A stretch of 43,843 nt of DNA from DAINBT01 sp036732785 (lineage in GTDB: Bacteria; Planctomycetota; Phycisphaerae; Sedimentisphaerales; SM23-30). The position numbers and the translations under genes are program-made. The stretch spans positions 1-43,843 of the forward strand of contig CAZICK010000026.1 of NCBI GenBank assembly GCA_964537505.1, written 5' to 3'. This document shows positions 9,248 through 16,753 of the stretch, piece by piece. How positions within the stretch are numbered: the stretch's first letter is position 1; each line of letters starts with the position of its first letter. Below the pieces are notes generated by a model. It was not told the DNA's origin. It saw only the letters and a program-made list of their open reading frames with translations, and did no database searches.

Positions 9248-10819
9248 TTAGCGCAGGACCGAAAGCATTGGATCCCAGGCGGGCAGGATTATGTGCTCCT
9301 GGTCGAATATCTTCAAAATATTTTCCGGAACATATTCTTTCTTTACGACGATGTTATATACGTGAGTGTCAAACCAACTGTCGTAGAGGGTCCAGTAGCC
9401 GTTGGAGCCTTTATCTTTGCCCCAACTGTTTTCGACCCACCATTTTATAGGTTTGTCGTCCTTGACGTCCACACCCTCAAAGACCATGGCGTGGCTGCGG
9501 ATGCTCTCACGATACAGTGCTCGCTGGGCCTTGGTCATGGACATATCGACATTGTAAATCGAGGCGTAATCGAACATCTCCATAGCCATGATACCGTGTT
9601 TAGAGCTTTGATCTTTGCCGACGTCGGCGCCGAACCAAACGGGCTGGTCGTCAAGAATTGAGTCCATGGCAATCTTTTTTATGGATTCGATATCGACATT
9701 GGCGTAAGTTATGTCGTCGCCATCGTAGAGATTGCGCGAGAGCTTAATGCGATAATGGCGGCCATAGTCGTGAGTGGTGTCGTTGAAAAGGTTTACATAC
9801 TCACTCAGATCGACAGCTACAACCTGCTGGTAAAAGCTTTTGGGGGTGTAGGTGCGTTTTTCGTACAGCCAGGCATTTTCGTCATCATCGTTACCGTTTT
9901 CGTCATCGTCGTTACCGTTTTCGTCATCGTCGTCATCGTCGTCTGCGTCATCATCCGCATCGTTACCGTTTTTGTCATCGTCGTCCGCATTGTCCACATC
10001 GTTATCATCATCATCGTCCGCGTCATCATCTTTCTCGTCGTCCTTTGGTTTGTATTGCCACTGGAATTCGGTGGGTGGCTCGCCGCAGTTCATTACGAGC
10101 ATTCTATAAACGTCGGTGAGCATTTCTTCCTTGGCGAGGCGCATCTGTTCAACGGATTTGCCGGTCTGGTGTATTTCACGGAGTTTGGCGGCGTCGGCTC
10201 TTAGTTTGAGTGCTATCAGTCCGTTCATGTCGTTTGTTTTGTCGGAGCTGTTGGTTTCGGGCATGATTTTTGTGGGGACAGCTCCGTACTTTTCGATAAG
10301 GTTGACAACGTTTGGCCAATATCCGCCGTCATCGAATGGCATCTTAAGAATGGTTTCCAGTTCGCGATCGAGCGGGTCTCGGTCAGCAAATTCGATGATA
10401 TACTCAAGGAAGCGGTTGGCCTTTTCCATCTTGTCCCAGAAGGCCAGGTAGTTTTGTGAAAACTCGAATTCGTCAAGGTCGTATTTTTGGATGACTTCGT
10501 AGCGCAAGACATTCAGCCCGGCAAAAAGCCAGCAACGTCCGCTTGACTTCTGATTGGTGACACCTTTGGTTTTGATCTTATGGCTGAAGGTCTCGTCGTG
10601 ACGCCAAAGAATATCACGATTGAGAGCCAATTCTTTGATGTCGGTATTTGTAAGGGCGTTGTACATGGCCCTGGTGTGAAGGTCCATCTGGAAGGAAGAC
10701 CGAATCCGCTCGATGGTTTGTGGGTTAAGCGAACCTTCGTCGGCAAAGAGCATCGGTGCGGACAAGATCAGGATCAGCCAGCCGGTCAAGATCAGTTTGC
10801 ATGTTATCGAATGTTTCAT
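9248..10819 (-). CDS. Exported bleomycin-hydrolase-type cysteine peptidase (C1B) with Asp-rich insert
   Basis: This encodes a 523-residue papain-fold peptidase of the bleomycin hydrolase/PepC group. The catalytic set is visible: Gln90 and Cys96 in NQKSSGRCWLFAG, His443 in RSHAMVFEGV, and Asn464 in WWVENSWG. Like other C1B enzymes it has SQNYLAFWDKMEKAN and DGGYWPNVVNLIEKYGAVP. The start at 10819 has AAAGGAG upstream and gives a clear signal peptide (SITCKLILTGWLILILSAPM). A longer frame from 10879 would bury it. Most C1B enzymes are cytosolic, so export is notable. A low-complexity insert of Asp, Asn, Glu and Gly spans about residues 258-315, between the N-terminal half and the His/Asn half. 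Its leader contains the 185-bp repeat described separately. The likely role is aminopeptidase activity on peptides in the periplasm or outside the cell. Confidence 0.85.
   Translation of the reverse strand: MKHSITCKLILTGWLILILSAPMLFADEGSLNPQTIERIRSSFQMDLHTRAMYNALTNTDIKELALNRDILWRHDETFSHKIKTKGVTNQKSSGRCWLFAGLNVLRYEVIQKYDLDEFEFSQNYLAFWDKMEKANRFLEYIIEFADRDPLDRELETILKMPFDDGGYWPNVVNLIEKYGAVPTKIMPETNSSDKTNDMNGLIALKLRADAAKLREIHQTGKSVEQMRLAKEEMLTDVYRMLVMNCGEPPTEFQWQYKPKDDEKDDDADDDDDNDVDNADDDDKNGNDADDDADDDDDDDENGNDDDENGNDDDENAWLYEKRTYTPKSFYQQVVAVDLSEYVNLFNDTTHDYGRHYRIKLSRNLYDGDDITYANVDIESIKKIAMDSILDDQPVWFGADVGKDQSSKHGIMAMEMFDYASIYNVDMSMTKAQRALYRESIRSHAMVFEGVDVKDDKPIKWWVENSWGKDKGSNGYWTLYDSWFDTHVYNIVVKKEYVPENILKIFDQEHIILPAWDPMLSVLR
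9875..10042 (-). repeat. Tandem microsatellite coding an Asp/Asn-rich insert
   Basis: Within the C1B peptidase gene the plus strand shows repeated GTCATC and GTCGTC triplets and tandem 21-base units that encode DDENGND on the minus strand. The reading frame is kept throughout. Such a tract is prone to slippage, so its length may vary between strains. Confidence 0.8.
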
Positions 10820-10837
10820 AATAGTGCTCCTTTCGCA

Positions 10838-11022
10838 TTTGTTAACTTTCGCAGTTTTTTTAGCCCAATTTCCATCCAACAGGGCCTGTTACGCAAAAAT
10901 GGATTTTTACATAACCTCGATAAATGTTCCGCTAACGTATAAAATCATCGGCCTTGGTCCTAAAAGGCCCTGTTCTAGCTTTGCGTATAAGCAACACACA
11001 AGAAAAAGTGCGAAATCGCACC
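10838..11022. repeat. Intergenic 185-bp element, copy 1
   Basis: From TTTGTTAACTTTCGCAG to GCGAAATCGCACC this stretch is close to 90% identical by eye to 29047-29230. Read on the minus strand it starts with a terminator hairpin for the gene ending at 11028, passes through a conserved core (including the palindrome AACAGGGCCTGTT at 10879-10891) and ends about 10 bases before the ribosome site of the peptidase gene starting at 10819. It may be a mobile short repeat or a conserved structured leader. Confidence 0.8.
11003..11021 (-). terminator. Intrinsic terminator of the trxB-larC cluster
   Basis: On the minus strand GTGCG and CGCAC (11008-11012 and 11017-11021) form a stem with a 4-base loop, followed by TTTTT (11003-11007) and CTTGTGTG. 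It lies six bases past the stop codon of the HTH gene and is part of the 185-bp element. The same hairpin with the same trailing bases occurs after two other minus-strand genes. Confidence 0.65.
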
Positions 11023-11027
11023 ATTTG

Positions 11028-11699
11028 TCAGTTTGGTTTTTCTTTTTTTGCCGCCAGTGACAAGATTAATTCTATTTCGCCAACGGGCTGATTCAGTTTC
11101 CGGGCGATCGCGATTGTGTTCAGTCCCTTTTTAACCATTTCCAACACTTGTTTTTCTTTCGCGGTAAGCTGGGCAGCGCCGCGAGGCGATTCTTGCGGCC
11201 CAGCTTCGTTGGCCTGTGGCTGGGAATCCGCATTGGCCGAATGAAACTCCCCAGATATATCTTGGATAGTATCCCCGATGGCGTCAACAGAAGATATTTG
11301 TGAATCCCGCCCGGTGTTATCTTCACCGCCGACCAACTCTCCCAACTGTTTTATGGTCTGGTCGGCCTGATGCAGAAGAGTCTCCAGTTTGGCCAGCCTC
11401 GTATCGATCTGACCGTTTATCTGACGGGAAAGATCCGCCAGTGCCGCCATCAACTCGTTCATTTGATCGTAACTGGCATGAACTTTTTGTCTGCTCTCGG
11501 CGAGCCGTTCCTGTAATGGTAGTTGCGATCTTTGCCGACTGCGGGCTACGCGGCGCATAGCGGCGCGTACCATAAAAAATGACAGCAGCACTATGCCCAC
11601 TATCCACAAAACACTGGTGGGGTCAAATTCAAATCGGTCAGTCGGAGGTTTTTCCGACGATTCGATGGTTTGTGCTATTTGCGCCAAGAGATTAATCAT
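11028..11699 (-). CDS. Membrane-anchored coiled-coil protein with C-terminal helix-turn-helix
   Basis: The 223-residue protein has one membrane helix (about residues 28-46, LWIVGIVLLSFFMVRAA), a basic stretch (RRVARSRQRSQ), a coiled-coil with a heptad-like LAKLETLLHQADQTIKQL, an acidic linker, and a C-terminal helix-turn-helix from residue 178 (LTAKEKQVLEMVKKGLNTIA, then RKLNQPVGEIELILSL). The tail resembles the DUF2802/DUF6115-type end of small membrane proteins and the recognition helices of LuxR or sigma region 4. Whether it binds DNA is unknown. It starts 12 bases after larC, so the two are almost certainly co-transcribed, and it is the last gene before a terminator. Confidence 0.65.
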   Translation of the reverse strand: MINLLAQIAQTIESSEKPPTDRFEFDPTSVLWIVGIVLLSFFMVRAAMRRVARSRQRSQLPLQERLAESRQKVHASYDQMNELMAALADLSRQINGQIDTRLAKLETLLHQADQTIKQLGELVGGEDNTGRDSQISSVDAIGDTIQDISGEFHSANADSQPQANEAGPQESPRGAAQLTAKEKQVLEMVKKGLNTIAIARKLNQPVGEIELILSLAAKKEKPN

Positions 11700-11711
11700 C
11701 TACCCATCCAC

Positions 11712-12911
11712 TCATTCATTTTTATACGCTGCCAAGGCGGCTGAAACTACTTTTTTAACCGGCACCTGGTATTCCTCAGCAGCCCGCTGACAATCACTGA
11801 ATTCTACCGAGCAGGTCGTCACTTGGCCATCAAAATAGCCGACTTTCATCCTTATTTTACCGTAAGGTGTTTCGACGGTCTGGTGTTTGCGGGGCAGAAT
11901 AGTGCGTTGGCAAATGCCTCGGCGAATACCAAAAGTAGTGCTTTCCCGGAACATGATCTGTTCCATCTTTGCTGTTTCGGTTGGTGGGCACAGCACAGTG
12001 ATCTTCGTACCGAGCCGATTTTTTTTCATGGTAACGGCGGTGCAGTACACATCAAGGGCGCCCTGGGCAAGTAGTTTTTCGCTGACGTGTCCGATCAGCT
12101 CCGCGGTAGCATCATCGATATTAGCTTCCAAAACGCAAACTTCGTCGGACTGTCCATACATATCGCTGTCGCCGGTCTGTCCGACCATCAGGCGCAAAAC
12201 GTTAGGCATACCGGCAATATCACGCTGACCGGCGCCATAGCCGATTTCGCTGATCCGCATGGCAGGCATTGAGCCGAACCCTTCAGCCAGCGTAGTCAAT
12301 ATCGCCGCGCCGGTTGGGGTAAGCAATTCGACCTGAGCGTTGGCAGGGGCAGGGACTGTTTCAATTCCTTTTATCAACTCCGCTGTGGCGGGAGCGGGAA
12401 CCGGTAGAATCCCATGCTCGCATTTGACCGTGCCGCCGCCAACCGTCAGCGGCGAACAGTAAACCTTCTCAACGCCCAGCGATTCCAGTGCCGTGCATGC
12501 GCCGACAATGTCTATGATCGCGTCGGCCGCTCCGATCTCGTGGAAATGTATTTTCTCCTCGACGGTACCATGCACCTTGGCCTCCGCCCGTGCCAGCCGC
12601 CTGAAAACATCTATCGACTGCTGTTTGACTTTATCGCTAAGGGCGGCGTTGTCAATTATCTCGACAATGGCAGAAAGATTGCGATGGTGGCCGTGGTCGC
12701 ATTGGTGATGATGGTCTTTGACAATCGGCAAAAACGCGGTAGCGGCAATTCCATTTTTGTTGACTTTTTTGATTTGCAGTTCCACTTCATCCAGTCCGAG
12801 CCTGGCCAACTGCCCGCGCAGAAACTCCTCCGATGCCCCGGCATCCAGGCACGCCCCGACGATCATATCCCCGGCCACACCGGAAAAACAGTCAAAATAA
12901 CCAACTTTCAT
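11712..12911 (-). CDS. larC: LarC, nickel insertion in nickel-pincer cofactor synthesis
   Basis: The 399-residue protein begins KVGYFDCFSGVAGDMIVGA, the hallmark of LarC (DUF111), the CTP-dependent enzyme that inserts nickel into pyridinium-3,5-bisthiocarboxylic acid mononucleotide to make the cofactor of lactate racemase and related enzymes. A His-rich loop (KDHHHQCDHGHH, about residues 66-76) fits nickel binding. HFHEIGAADAIIDIVG and ETNIDD-like EANIDDATAEL are present. In some lactobacilli larC is made by a programmed frameshift; here it is one continuous frame. The genes larA, larB and larE are not in the window. It starts three bases after trxB (GGGATGG upstream) and is followed by the HTH protein, so the three form one transcription unit. 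Confidence 0.93.
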   Translation of the reverse strand: MKVGYFDCFSGVAGDMIVGACLDAGASEEFLRGQLARLGLDEVELQIKKVNKNGIAATAFLPIVKDHHHQCDHGHHRNLSAIVEIIDNAALSDKVKQQSIDVFRRLARAEAKVHGTVEEKIHFHEIGAADAIIDIVGACTALESLGVEKVYCSPLTVGGGTVKCEHGILPVPAPATAELIKGIETVPAPANAQVELLTPTGAAILTTLAEGFGSMPAMRISEIGYGAGQRDIAGMPNVLRLMVGQTGDSDMYGQSDEVCVLEANIDDATAELIGHVSEKLLAQGALDVYCTAVTMKKNRLGTKITVLCPPTETAKMEQIMFRESTTFGIRRGICQRTILPRKHQTVETPYGKIRMKVGYFDGQVTTCSVEFSDCQRAAEEYQVPVKKVVSAALAAYKNE

Positions 12912-12914
12912 TGT

Positions 12915-13901
12915 TTACCATCCCATAAATTCCGGATACGTACCCTTGTTCCACCAATCGGGATCGCGAAGATATTCTTTCATGAACATAGCCGTAGTCA
13001 CGCCATCACCGATGGCAGTCGCTAGTTGCATCGCCGCCGAGACCCGGCAATCGCCCGCCACAAAAACGCCCGGCATCTTGGTTCGCAGAAATTCAGGATC
13101 ACACTTGATAAACCCATTTTTGTCCAGTTCGACCACGCCTTTGAGGAAACTGGTATTGGGTATCATACCGACAAAAATAAACACTCCATCGCACGGGAGT
13201 TCTTCGGTCTGTCCGGTTTTGACATTTTTTAACGTAGCCGATTCAACTTTGCCGCCACCGTTGATAGCGGTGACAATACTGTCATAGCGAATCTCTATAA
13301 CACCTTTCTTCGTTTCTTCCAGCAGTTCTTCCACCAGGACTTTGGTAGCCCGAAATTCCTGCCGCCGATGCACCATCGTTACTTTTCTGCAAAATTTAGC
13401 CAGATGAATAGTATCTTCCACCGCTACGTTCCCGCCGCCGACAGCGATCACATGCTTGTCTTTGAAAAACGGCGCATCGCACGTGCCGCAATAGCTGACC
13501 CCGGCGCCAGCCTGGCGGAATCTTTCTTCACCGTCCACGCCGAGCCTGCGATAGTCGCTGCCTGGGGCCAGGATGACAACCTTGGCCAGATAAGTATTTT
13601 CATCGGTGCGCACCTCGATAGTCCGGTCATCACGCCGTGCAAGTCCGACGACTTCACTGTTGTTTTCTATTTTCGCTCCAAACGAAACTGCCTGATCCAC
13701 AAGCGCCTCGGCCATATCACCGCCGCTGATTTTCCTGATACCGGGATAATTTTCGATTCGATCCGTCAGGTTAATCTGTCCGCCAGGCACAAACTTGTCC
13801 AGGATGATGGTCTCGTAGCGATCCCGGGCGGTGTACAACCCCGCCGCCAAACCCGCCGGGCCCGCTCCAACAATTACCACGTCCGCTACGATTCCCGCCA
13901 T
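12915..13901 (-). CDS. trxB: Thioredoxin reductase
   Basis: The 328-residue flavoprotein has the FAD motif VGAGPAGLAAG near residue 11, the redox pair CGTC (Cys138 and Cys141, in place of the commoner CATC), the NADPH motif GGGNVAVEDT, and the closing FAD motif FVAGDCR with QLATAIGDG. It reduces thioredoxin with NADPH in the cytoplasm. The start has GAGGTG six bases upstream. The same GAGGTG lies inside a short coding remnant that begins at the end of the nucleotidyltransferase gene. Larger TrxB-like flavoproteins with other acceptors exist, but the length and motifs fit thioredoxin reductase well. It is tightly linked to larC. Confidence 0.93.
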   Translation of the reverse strand: MAGIVADVVIVGAGPAGLAAGLYTARDRYETIILDKFVPGGQINLTDRIENYPGIRKISGGDMAEALVDQAVSFGAKIENNSEVVGLARRDDRTIEVRTDENTYLAKVVILAPGSDYRRLGVDGEERFRQAGAGVSYCGTCDAPFFKDKHVIAVGGGNVAVEDTIHLAKFCRKVTMVHRRQEFRATKVLVEELLEETKKGVIEIRYDSIVTAINGGGKVESATLKNVKTGQTEELPCDGVFIFVGMIPNTSFLKGVVELDKNGFIKCDPEFLRTKMPGVFVAGDCRVSAAMQLATAIGDGVTTAMFMKEYLRDPDWWNKGTYPEFMGW

Positions 13902-13954
13902 AATAACACCTCAATATTAGTTGATGTTTCTATGTTTGATTGGTTCTTTTTCAT
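13886..13954 (-). pseudogene. Stub of a gene coupled to the nucleotidyltransferase (possible HEPN start)
   Basis: An ATG at 13954 overlaps the TGA of the nucleotidyltransferase gene (ATGA), the classic arrangement of a coupled partner gene. The frame codes MKKNQSNIETSTNIE and then runs into the trxB start region, stopping at 13886-13888 after 22 codons. MNT-type nucleotidyltransferases usually have a HEPN partner here, so this looks like the N-terminus of a deleted HEPN gene. This is inference; the stub is too short to assign by itself. Confidence 0.35.
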
Positions 13955-14268
13955 AACGGAACGCCCTCACGCTTGACATTCCAGGCAAAAGGAAATAATT
14001 GCGCTTTTTCCCATTCCTTTTCATCATATATAACAGTTGCAAACAACTTTTCATAACGGTTCATTATTTCAACGCCGGCATCTAAAGCCATCTCACGAAT
14101 TTGTTTGGTGCGTTGATCCACTATTACAAGAATATCATAATCCGAGCTTTCATCTGCGTCGCCGCGAGCCTGAGAACCAAAGAGAATAGCTTTTTTAAGA
14201 TGATCTCCCATCTTGGTTTTTAAGATATTCCCGTATTCGTTGATAATATCAGGCGTTTGATTATCCAT
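13951..14268 (-). CDS. Minimal nucleotidyltransferase (MNT family)
   Basis: The 105-residue protein carries the MNT-type nucleotidyltransferase motif GSQARGDADESSDYDILV (GS-X10-DXD), with acidic residues Asp43 and Asp45 for metal binding. Proteins of this size are mostly antitoxins that modify a HEPN partner. The start has AAAGGAA nine bases upstream. It follows a decayed gene by 24 bases and precedes trxB, with only a 22-codon stub where a HEPN gene would be expected. It therefore seems to be an orphan. Another member of the same superfamily with a broken partner lies at 20288-20596. Confidence 0.85.
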   Translation of the reverse strand: MDNQTPDIINEYGNILKTKMGDHLKKAILFGSQARGDADESSDYDILVIVDQRTKQIREMALDAGVEIMNRYEKLFATVIYDEKEWEKAQLFPFAWNVKREGVPL

Positions 14269-14292
14269 GAGCGTGTTCCTTTGGCTTTCTTG

Positions 14293-14763
14293 TTAGAATA
14301 TCTTAAACTCTTCCGGCCATAGTTGTTTGATTTTTTCTTCGCTGCTGCGTTCTACCAACATATCGCCGCTCCGGCGTTTGAGCATTCGGCCGTTCTCGTC
14401 CAGTCAGGTTTCGACGACTGGTCCCTGAGCACCCCTCTGGCCGATCAGGTATATCGCATTTGCCTGGCTGTCTTCGGCAGTAGGCACTGCCCGCTCTACC
14501 ACTCGCAGGCAATGATAACACAGACTACGGTTATTATAAACCATAAAAACATATTCACCGCCAATCTTTTTCTCCAGTAATCGGCCCAGAAAATGATCCA
14601 AAGCCCAAGGCAGATATATATCGCTGTTGATTTCGAGTTTTTCCGTCGTAAACTTATCCGTCTGACCGAGACCGGATCGAATCTTTTTATCGTGAGAATG
14701 TTTGTTTTTCGTTCCGCTTGTTCGTGGTAACCTTTTTGAGAGTTGTCCACAGCGGTAAACCGG
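14293..14763 (-). pseudogene. Decayed gene of unknown family with in-frame stop
   Basis: One minus-strand frame is open from about 14763, just after a TAA, to TAA 14293-14295, except for a single TGA at 14404-14406. The translation on both sides of that TGA reads like real protein: LPWALDHFLGRLLEKKIGG, YVFMVYNNRSLCYHCLRVVE, then after the stop LDENGRMLKRRSGDM and EEKIKQLWPEEFKIF. There is no good start codon in this frame. A neighbouring frame upstream (coding LQTERFDNRFTAVDNSQKG) may be the displaced N-terminus, so at least one frameshift plus one stop is likely. I do not recognise the family. It ends 24 bases before the nucleotidyltransferase start. Confidence 0.5.
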
Positions 14764-14829
14764 TTATCAAAACGTTCGGTCTGAAGGTTTTTCTCCAAAA
14801 CAATTTGTACCTGCAATCTCTGACACAAT

Positions 14830-14849
14830 AAAAAGTGCGGAATCGCACT
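14830..14849 (-). terminator. Intrinsic terminator overlapping a stop codon
   Basis: On the minus strand AGTGCG and CGCACT (14834-14839 and 14844-14849) form a 6-bp stem with a 4-base loop, followed by TTTTT and ATTGTGT. The stop codon of the gene at 14848-15825 is part of the stem. The hairpin and trailing bases match those in the two 185-bp elements, but the rest of the element is absent here. Confidence 0.65.
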
Positions 14850-15825
14850 AGATCGCCTGCTTGTTATTGTCACTGCTGTCCATTCCGGACCAGTCGTCTA
14901 TATCCTGCTGGGCCTGCGGAAATACGCTCACCAGTTCCGAACGGCTTACCGCCTTGTGAAAAAGCTCCGCCAAATCAAATTCGTCTTTCTGCCAGACAAG
15001 CTGATTATTCTGATCGTAGTATATTGATTGAGTATGTCCGACTCCCAGCCACTCTACTTCCACACTGTGGCCGCCGGGTATTCGTGACCTGATCTCTTTG
15101 GGTACTTCGCCGCCGGGCTTGACCCAGCATTCCACCAGGAGCTTCTCACTGCGACCGTGAATTACGCTGGTGCCCATCATGGCAAATACCATCCCGTCCT
15201 TGAAATCCTTTCTGGCCGCACCCAAACTCGAAAACAGGTCCAGCAAAACCAAAGGAATGAAATTGGCCTCGCTTATCGGTAACGTCGGCAGGGCAACCTC
15301 ACGAAAGTTTCTCCGATAGGAGATGTCCAAAAGACCGTTCGCAAATGTCTGCCGAACAACCTCGAACAAACCTCCACTCAGGTTCCGTATCTTTTCCTGG
15401 TAGCTGTAGCTGCTCAGATCATTCTGTACTGAAAACAAGGTTTCGATTCGCATATTTTCATCCGTCCGATAATATACTTCTTTCCCTTTCCATTGAATAA
15501 CAATTGAATGATCTTCCCCCGCAACCGGCTCGACGGAAACGGCCCTATATCCGATCGGTTTGCCCTCCGATTCCATCAGATAATAGAGTTCCATCGGATT
15601 GGTGAGCCATGTTTCCAGACCTTTATCAGCGACTTGTTTAATCAACTCTGCCGCGTTTTCACGACCGCGGAGTTGGCCGGACCGCGCCACCACCAAAATT
15701 TGCGCACACAGCAACGCCGCCACCAGGGCAACGGCTAATACCACCGTTGCCGATCTCGACGAACCACGCCGCCTAAATAGGTTTTGCCTGGGAAAACCGT
15801 CTTTTTCTGCGTTTTTTGCGAGCAT
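14848..15825 (-). CDS. Hypothetical protein with one N-terminal membrane helix
   Basis: The 325-residue protein has a basic N-terminus (QNLFRRRG), one hydrophobic helix at about residues 26-47 and a mostly beta-type domain outside. Phrases such as YYLMESEGKPIGYRAVSVE and DHSIVIQWKGKEVYYRTDEN are reminiscent of planctomycete hypothetical proteins that process beta-rich repeats, but I cannot name a family. It is probably a periplasm-facing anchored protein. No ribosome site is evident before the ATG at 15825. It ends at a terminator and is preceded by the HAD phosphatase gene 101 bases upstream on the same strand. Confidence 0.65.
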   Translation of the reverse strand: MLAKNAEKDGFPRQNLFRRRGSSRSATVVLAVALVAALLCAQILVVARSGQLRGRENAAELIKQVADKGLETWLTNPMELYYLMESEGKPIGYRAVSVEPVAGEDHSIVIQWKGKEVYYRTDENMRIETLFSVQNDLSSYSYQEKIRNLSGGLFEVVRQTFANGLLDISYRRNFREVALPTLPISEANFIPLVLLDLFSSLGAARKDFKDGMVFAMMGTSVIHGRSEKLLVECWVKPGGEVPKEIRSRIPGGHSVEVEWLGVGHTQSIYYDQNNQLVWQKDEFDLAELFHKAVSRSELVSVFPQAQQDIDDWSGMDSSDNNKQAI

Positions 15826-15926
15826 CCGGAAATTTTACGCCCACCATGACCAAAATGCAACCATTGATATTCCACCCCATAAACTGGCAACGGCTGGAAT
15901 CATCTCATATAGTCGCAATATGATTG

Positions 15927-16619
15927 TTATTTGAGAACTTCCCGCAAGCGGTCGCTATCGAGGCAGGTAAGGTCTTTGACGATCATCTCCGCCCCGGCAA
16001 GCTGTTCTGCCTGATAGGTGGTGGTCACAGCCACGCATCGCATCCCGGCGGCCTGGCCGGCGCGAATGCCCCATATACTGTCTTCGATGACCACACATTC
16101 ACTCGGCTGAATCCTCGGCTGGATAATTGCATTTTCATTAATCCGGGCAATGCTCAGTCGATAGCCTTCGGGGTCGGGCTTGCCACGGGAAACATCGTCG
16201 GCCGATATGATAACCTCAAAAAAATCCTGTAACCGCCCCTGCTGGAGTATGACATCGATCTCACATCGCAGGGCGCCTGAGCATATCGAACATATAATAT
16301 TATTAGCGCAAAGACCCTCCAAAAGCTGCTCAACTCCGGGCATAATAAGGTCTTTCTTGTTCAAATAGTGGGCAAATTCGGCCTTTTTTCGCAAAAATAA
16401 CTCTTTTATCTGCTTTTTTTTACCATAAATGGGCCGACCATTGTCGGCCAGAATCTGAGCAATACATTCATAATCTGTTAAACCAAGGTATCTTACGCAA
16501 TACTGCTCCCACGTCAGCTCAATCCCCTGATCGAGAAACACTTTGCGAAACGCTCTAAAATGAGCATTTTCGCAGTCAGCGATCACACCATCAAAATCAA
16601 AAACTACCATCCGTAGCAT
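15927..16619 (-). CDS. HAD-superfamily sugar-phosphatase or beta-phosphoglucomutase-like enzyme
   Basis: The 230-residue protein shows the HAD motifs in order: MVVFDFDGVIAD (nucleophile Asp8, acid/base Asp10), ICSGALRCEID with the motif II Ser, GKPDPEGY with the motif III Lys, and VVIEDSIWGIRAGQAAGM with the acidic pair. The helical cap after motif I is of the beta-phosphoglucomutase/GPH type (C1). It should dephosphorylate or isomerise a small phosphosugar in the cytoplasm; the substrate cannot be read from the sequence. The start at 16619 is fixed by GGAGG seven bases upstream. The frame extends upstream to 16721, but without such a site. Two palindromes lie 135-225 bases upstream and might regulate it. 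Confidence 0.85.
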   Translation of the reverse strand: MLRMVVFDFDGVIADCENAHFRAFRKVFLDQGIELTWEQYCVRYLGLTDYECIAQILADNGRPIYGKKKQIKELFLRKKAEFAHYLNKKDLIMPGVEQLLEGLCANNIICSICSGALRCEIDVILQQGRLQDFFEVIISADDVSRGKPDPEGYRLSIARINENAIIQPRIQPSECVVIEDSIWGIRAGQAAGMRCVAVTTTYQAEQLAGAEMIVKDLTCLDSDRLREVLK

Positions 16620-16753
16620 AGATTCCTCCGTACTTAGCCATTTTTCCACTGATATCACCGGCCAATGGGCTGCCCAATCACGTTCTTGAACGCTCAGCGG
16701 ATCGGATTCCAACCCTACCAATTGCGGAAATATCCAAAAAAGTCAATTTTTTA

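Noticed and set aside
9852..10109. CRISPR-like or repeat-protein reading of the GTC/ATC tract
   Set aside because: The repeats are triplet microsatellites inside a peptidase gene. There are no spacers, and the plus-strand product is a Ser-Ser-Ser or Val-Ile-Val artefact.
11712..12911. Programmed frameshift in larC
   Set aside because: The known lactobacillus gene is split into larC1 and larC2, but here a single continuous frame carries both parts.
14404..14406. TGA as a selenocysteine codon
   Set aside because: There is no recognisable selenoprotein context, the frame has no start, and a frameshift is likely upstream. A pseudogene is simpler.
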